NCBI GenBank assembly: GCA_000711775.1 | Contig: ARYC01000135.1 | Span: 41,850 to 105,849 of the forward strand | Reading direction: 5' to 3' | Source of the DNA: Oxytricha trifallax | Lineage: Eukaryota > Ciliophora > Spirotrichea > Sporadotrichida > Oxytrichidae | DNA length: 64,000 nt | In this document: positions 60,996-64,000 of the stretch, one piece after another | How positions within the stretch are numbered: the first letter of the stretch is position 1 | Layout of the letters: each line of letters starts with the position of its first letter | Notes under the pieces: model-generated | What the model was told of the DNA's origin: nothing | Seen by the model: the letters and a program-made list of their open reading frames with translations, nothing else | Databases searched by the model: none | Position numbers and translations under genes: made by a program

Positions 60996-61411
60996 TTGTA
61001 GGAATACATTTGAAATTGGGAAATTATAATTAAATAAATCAAAATTAATTCAAATTAGTGGCAGTTAAAGTTGGCCAATTTAAACGATCTAGGGCTCATT
61101 CGATAGAGAATTCAAAATTAGCTAGACTTTGTTACTGGCGGTACTATTTTATCGCATCCCTGGAGCGAGATGACTTCACTTTAATGTGAGGCTATAAATT
61201 ATTGAATTAAAATGTGTTTAATTAAAGTCAAGTTATCTCTCTCCAGGGATGCGATAAAAAAGTACCGCCAGTAACAAAGTCCAGCTAATTTTGAATTCTC
61301 TATCGAATAAGCTCAAGATTGTTTAAATTGGCCAACTTTTAACTGCCACTAATTTGAATTAATTTTGATTTATTTAATTATAATTTCCCAATTTCAAATG
61401 TATTCCTACAA
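60996..61411. repeat. Palindromic MITE E4, 416 bp, family of E1
   Basis: Ends TTGTAGGAATACATTTGAAA and its inverse, embedded in AATATT on both sides. Each arm carries ATTAGTGGCAGTT and the GGCGGTACTATTTTATCGCAT block also found in E3. E3 and E4 lie about 0.9 kb apart. Confidence 0.88.
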
Positions 61412-61479
61412 TATTAAGATCAGGCTCAAAACAAAATAGGACAAAAATAAGTTATAAATCAATAAATATATAAAATCCT

Positions 61480-62050
61480 TACTTCTATTGAATACAATAA
61501 TCTTCTTTCTTTTTATGAAGATTACTTTGATGAGGACTAAGGCAAAACAACATTATTTAAAAAAGCAGATTTAGCAAAACAAAATTAAGAGTTCACATGA
61601 TGTCTGAGTTAATGATGCTTAGTTCTTCATGTTATCTGATGTTTCTTAAGAAATGCTGATTTAAATGAGAAATCAAAGGATTAATTAAAATCTTTTACTC
61701 AGATAAAAAAGCAATAAAAATCTTTGTTCATTGATTTAGTAAAAAATAAAGATTTAAAGGTATTAATCTAACCAAATAGGAAATTTAACTTAACTAAATA
61801 CTCATAAAAATAAATTTACAAATGAGATATAGTAATAATTGAAGAATAGACTGCAATAAAATAGTGGAATAAACATATATTGTGATTAGCTAAAACTTCG
61901 AGATAAAAGAAGAAGAAAGTCAAGATTAAGACATCAATAAAATAATAAAATAGATCCTATTCCCAGTGTATGAAAAAAAAAGAGAGCTTGAAAAAAAGTC
62001 TATGTAAATTAAAGAAGAATGATTTATAAATTAAGTTAAGCTTTGAAAAC
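61480..62050 (+). pseudogene. Coding-like region downstream of E4
   Basis: Blocks IEYNNLLSFYEDYFDEDQ, FFMLSDVSQEM, SLFIDLVKNKDLKVLIQ and DIVIIEEQTAIKQWNKH follow one another with TGA or frame changes between them. It is Lys/Gln/Glu-rich and probably the remainder of the gene upstream of E4. No family recognised. Confidence 0.35.
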
Positions 62051-62399
62051 TCAATAATCATAATATAAACTCTTTGATTAAGTCAATTTTATCACTCTTA
62101 TTAAAATTAATAACACGATAGGTTAATAATTCATTTAATAGAAGTAAATTGAAATTAAATACTGGATCAAATAATTCCCGTTGGAGACAGTATAAATATC
62201 TATTATTAAACCTACAGAATACACTTAAAAGAAAATTAACTAGAAGACTAGAGAAGAATATAATATTCTTAGAGCTGACTAGGTTAGATACAAGAAATAG
62301 AATACTTTCTTTCAATTTAATGTTATTCACTCCCATAAAATTCAATGTACAATAATATATTATATATATATATTTAAATACAACAATTATTGATATTTT

Positions 62400-64000
62400 A
62401 CTGGGTAAAAAGAACTATTATAAATAAAAATGAACTCTTTCTAATTTCAATGAGTCTGTTAGTAAACTCAAGTCAAGGGTAGTAAAGACCACACAAATAA
62501 AACTACTAGAATAATAAACTCAAGCATCATGTTGATTCTTAAAAAGCTTATGGTGTCAATCAAAGCAGTTTCTCTCACTAAAGACTAAGCATAGGTTCAT
62601 GAGAGTGTGTACTTAAAGGCAATAAAATGAGTAAACATAAAAAACTCCTAGTCAAACGTTTACTTATGTTTGAGGAGAGACAAAATGTGTGTATATGGTG
62701 GAGGAAATGTGTGTAATTTAAGAGAGATAATGACTTGACTAATTCAATAGTGTAAGTTGAATAAGTTTCAATTAATTAGAATAATAGAAATGATGAAGAT
62801 ATAGAAGCGGGTGTGAAAATAATGTAGGCAAATCACTAGATTATAAGTGAAAATAATTTCATAAATTTATATGGCAAAACATAATTGAAGTTGGGGATAA
62901 AAAATAAAATGATTTATTTAATACAAGTTTATTGTAAAATAAATGTAAATTATAATGAAAATATAGTTATATAATAAATGTTAAGATTGCAATCACAGTC
63001 AAACAGTCACTTGTATATTGAATTGCAATAAACTTTAAGAAAAACTATTTCATTAACCATTAAATATTTTTAAATTCTGACTTAGATTTACAGAGAAAAC
63101 CCATGATAAAGATCCTTAAAGATGGGATAAAGACAGAAGGGTAATTATTCAACGAGGCCTCTAATTCAATGAAAACTCTTATTTTAGTAACATAAAATCT
63201 ACACGGGCATAGTCCATCGACTTGCAAATCCGAGTTGCTTTTTAAATAGCGTATTCGTAATCAGCGTAAAATAATTAAAAAATACAGAAAAATGAGAAGC
63301 AGTCTGATAATTATGGAAAATTAGAAGAAAGAAATAAATAAAAAAGGAATTAGAAAAACTGAAGAAAAATTAGAATTTATTTGGGACTAGAATAATAAAA
63401 ATCTGCATGCATACAAATTAGTAATTTTTAAGATTCAATTTAGAAAAATAAAAATAGTTATGAATAAATAATCTGTATTATGCAGAAACGTCTTAAATTT
63501 TATCAGAATAAATATTATAATTTAAAGAGGCTTAATTATTATAGATCATATATTTTCAAAAATAAATGTTGGTAGTAATTTATAATTAAAGTAATAAATA
63601 CTTAAATTGACATATTAAATTTATGATGAATTTTTCTAAAAATTTGTAAAAAGTAAAACCACTCTTAACAACTAAGCATTTTACTCATTAATTATCTGGT
63701 AAGTAACTAGTTTTTCATAATTAACTTAGTAAATATTTATTTGCGATTTTTATGAATTATATTAGCTTGGCAATTTCAATTGATGTAACCCATTATAAAT
63801 TTAGAATTATCAAATTGGATTCATAAAACAAGTAACGATTTGTACTTTTAATATTAAACCTGTAATATATTTCTATAATAGATAGCTAAATTAGAGTCAT
63901 TTTCAGCTCTTCACAGAAGTAGAATTGATTTTTAAAAACTTATAAATTATTTTATACAGAAATGCTAAATAGTCACATATAATTATAGATTATGAGCAAC
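62400..64000. other. AT-rich DNA, no gene seen
   Basis: No supported feature to the end of the window. Confidence 0.45.

Noticed and set aside
1..64000. tRNA, rRNA or CRISPR arrays
   Set aside because: No cloverleaf with T-loop consensus, no conserved rRNA segment and no regularly spaced repeats were seen; CRISPR is not expected in a ciliate.

Overview
The window is very AT-rich (mostly non-coding, TA-dense) and reads as germline (micronuclear) DNA of a hypotrich/stichotrich ciliate of the Oxytricha-Stylonychia type. Three things show this. (1) Long open frames appear only when TAA and TAG are read as glutamine and TGA as stop. (2) Two complete TBE-type transposons carry C4A4 telomere-like ends (CAAAACCCCAAAACCCC) and the expected three genes. 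(3) Coding-like patches are short, broken and scattered among TIR elements, as expected of MDS/IES germline DNA. Because it is germline, a broken frame can mean a pseudogene or an MDS boundary, and I usually cannot tell which without the somatic genome.

Layout. 1-11.8 kb: AT-rich DNA with a 272-bp palindromic MITE, a 3 x 48 bp tandem repeat, an unknown coding-like patch, one intact 185-aa hypothetical ORF (4596-5153, minus) and a broken RCC1-repeat gene (about 9.2-10.2 kb, minus). 11.8-23.2 kb: a Russian doll. A decayed LINE (reverse transcriptase with an FADD motif) is split by an outer TBE (13044-21276), which is split by a complete 4118-bp inner TBE (15786-19903). Each TBE has a zinc-finger/kinase gene, a '22 kDa' gene with an apparent 26-nt intron, and a D..D34E transposase.

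25.4-26.9 kb: a long minus-strand ORF with YHYH-family features, next to an oppositely oriented charged ORF. The same pair recurs, decayed, at 38.0-40.6 kb, where a 1.2-kb TIR element sits between the halves. 29.6-31.5 kb: a TIR element with a decayed SF3-helicase (Rep-like) gene. Related termini bound four other elements (38519-39697, 57283-58629, 59665-60077, 60996-61411). One of these has 477-bp inverted arms enclosing a YHYH gene fragment. A second group (23260-23703, 38810-39414, 42464-42997, 46609-46965) has inverted ends that are each a hairpin. Smaller coding-like patches (MORN repeat with an intron, acidic proteins, coiled coils) lie at 27.5, 29.0, 44.4-45.8, 50.1, 53-56.7 and 60.8-62.0 kb. 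The remaining long stretches are AT-rich DNA in which I see no gene.

Working relations: TBE transposase is implicated, from published work on Oxytricha, in germline genome elimination, so the transposons here may be both cargo and agents of somatic DNA removal. The helicase element and its short relatives look like one autonomous/non-autonomous family of germline-limited DNA.
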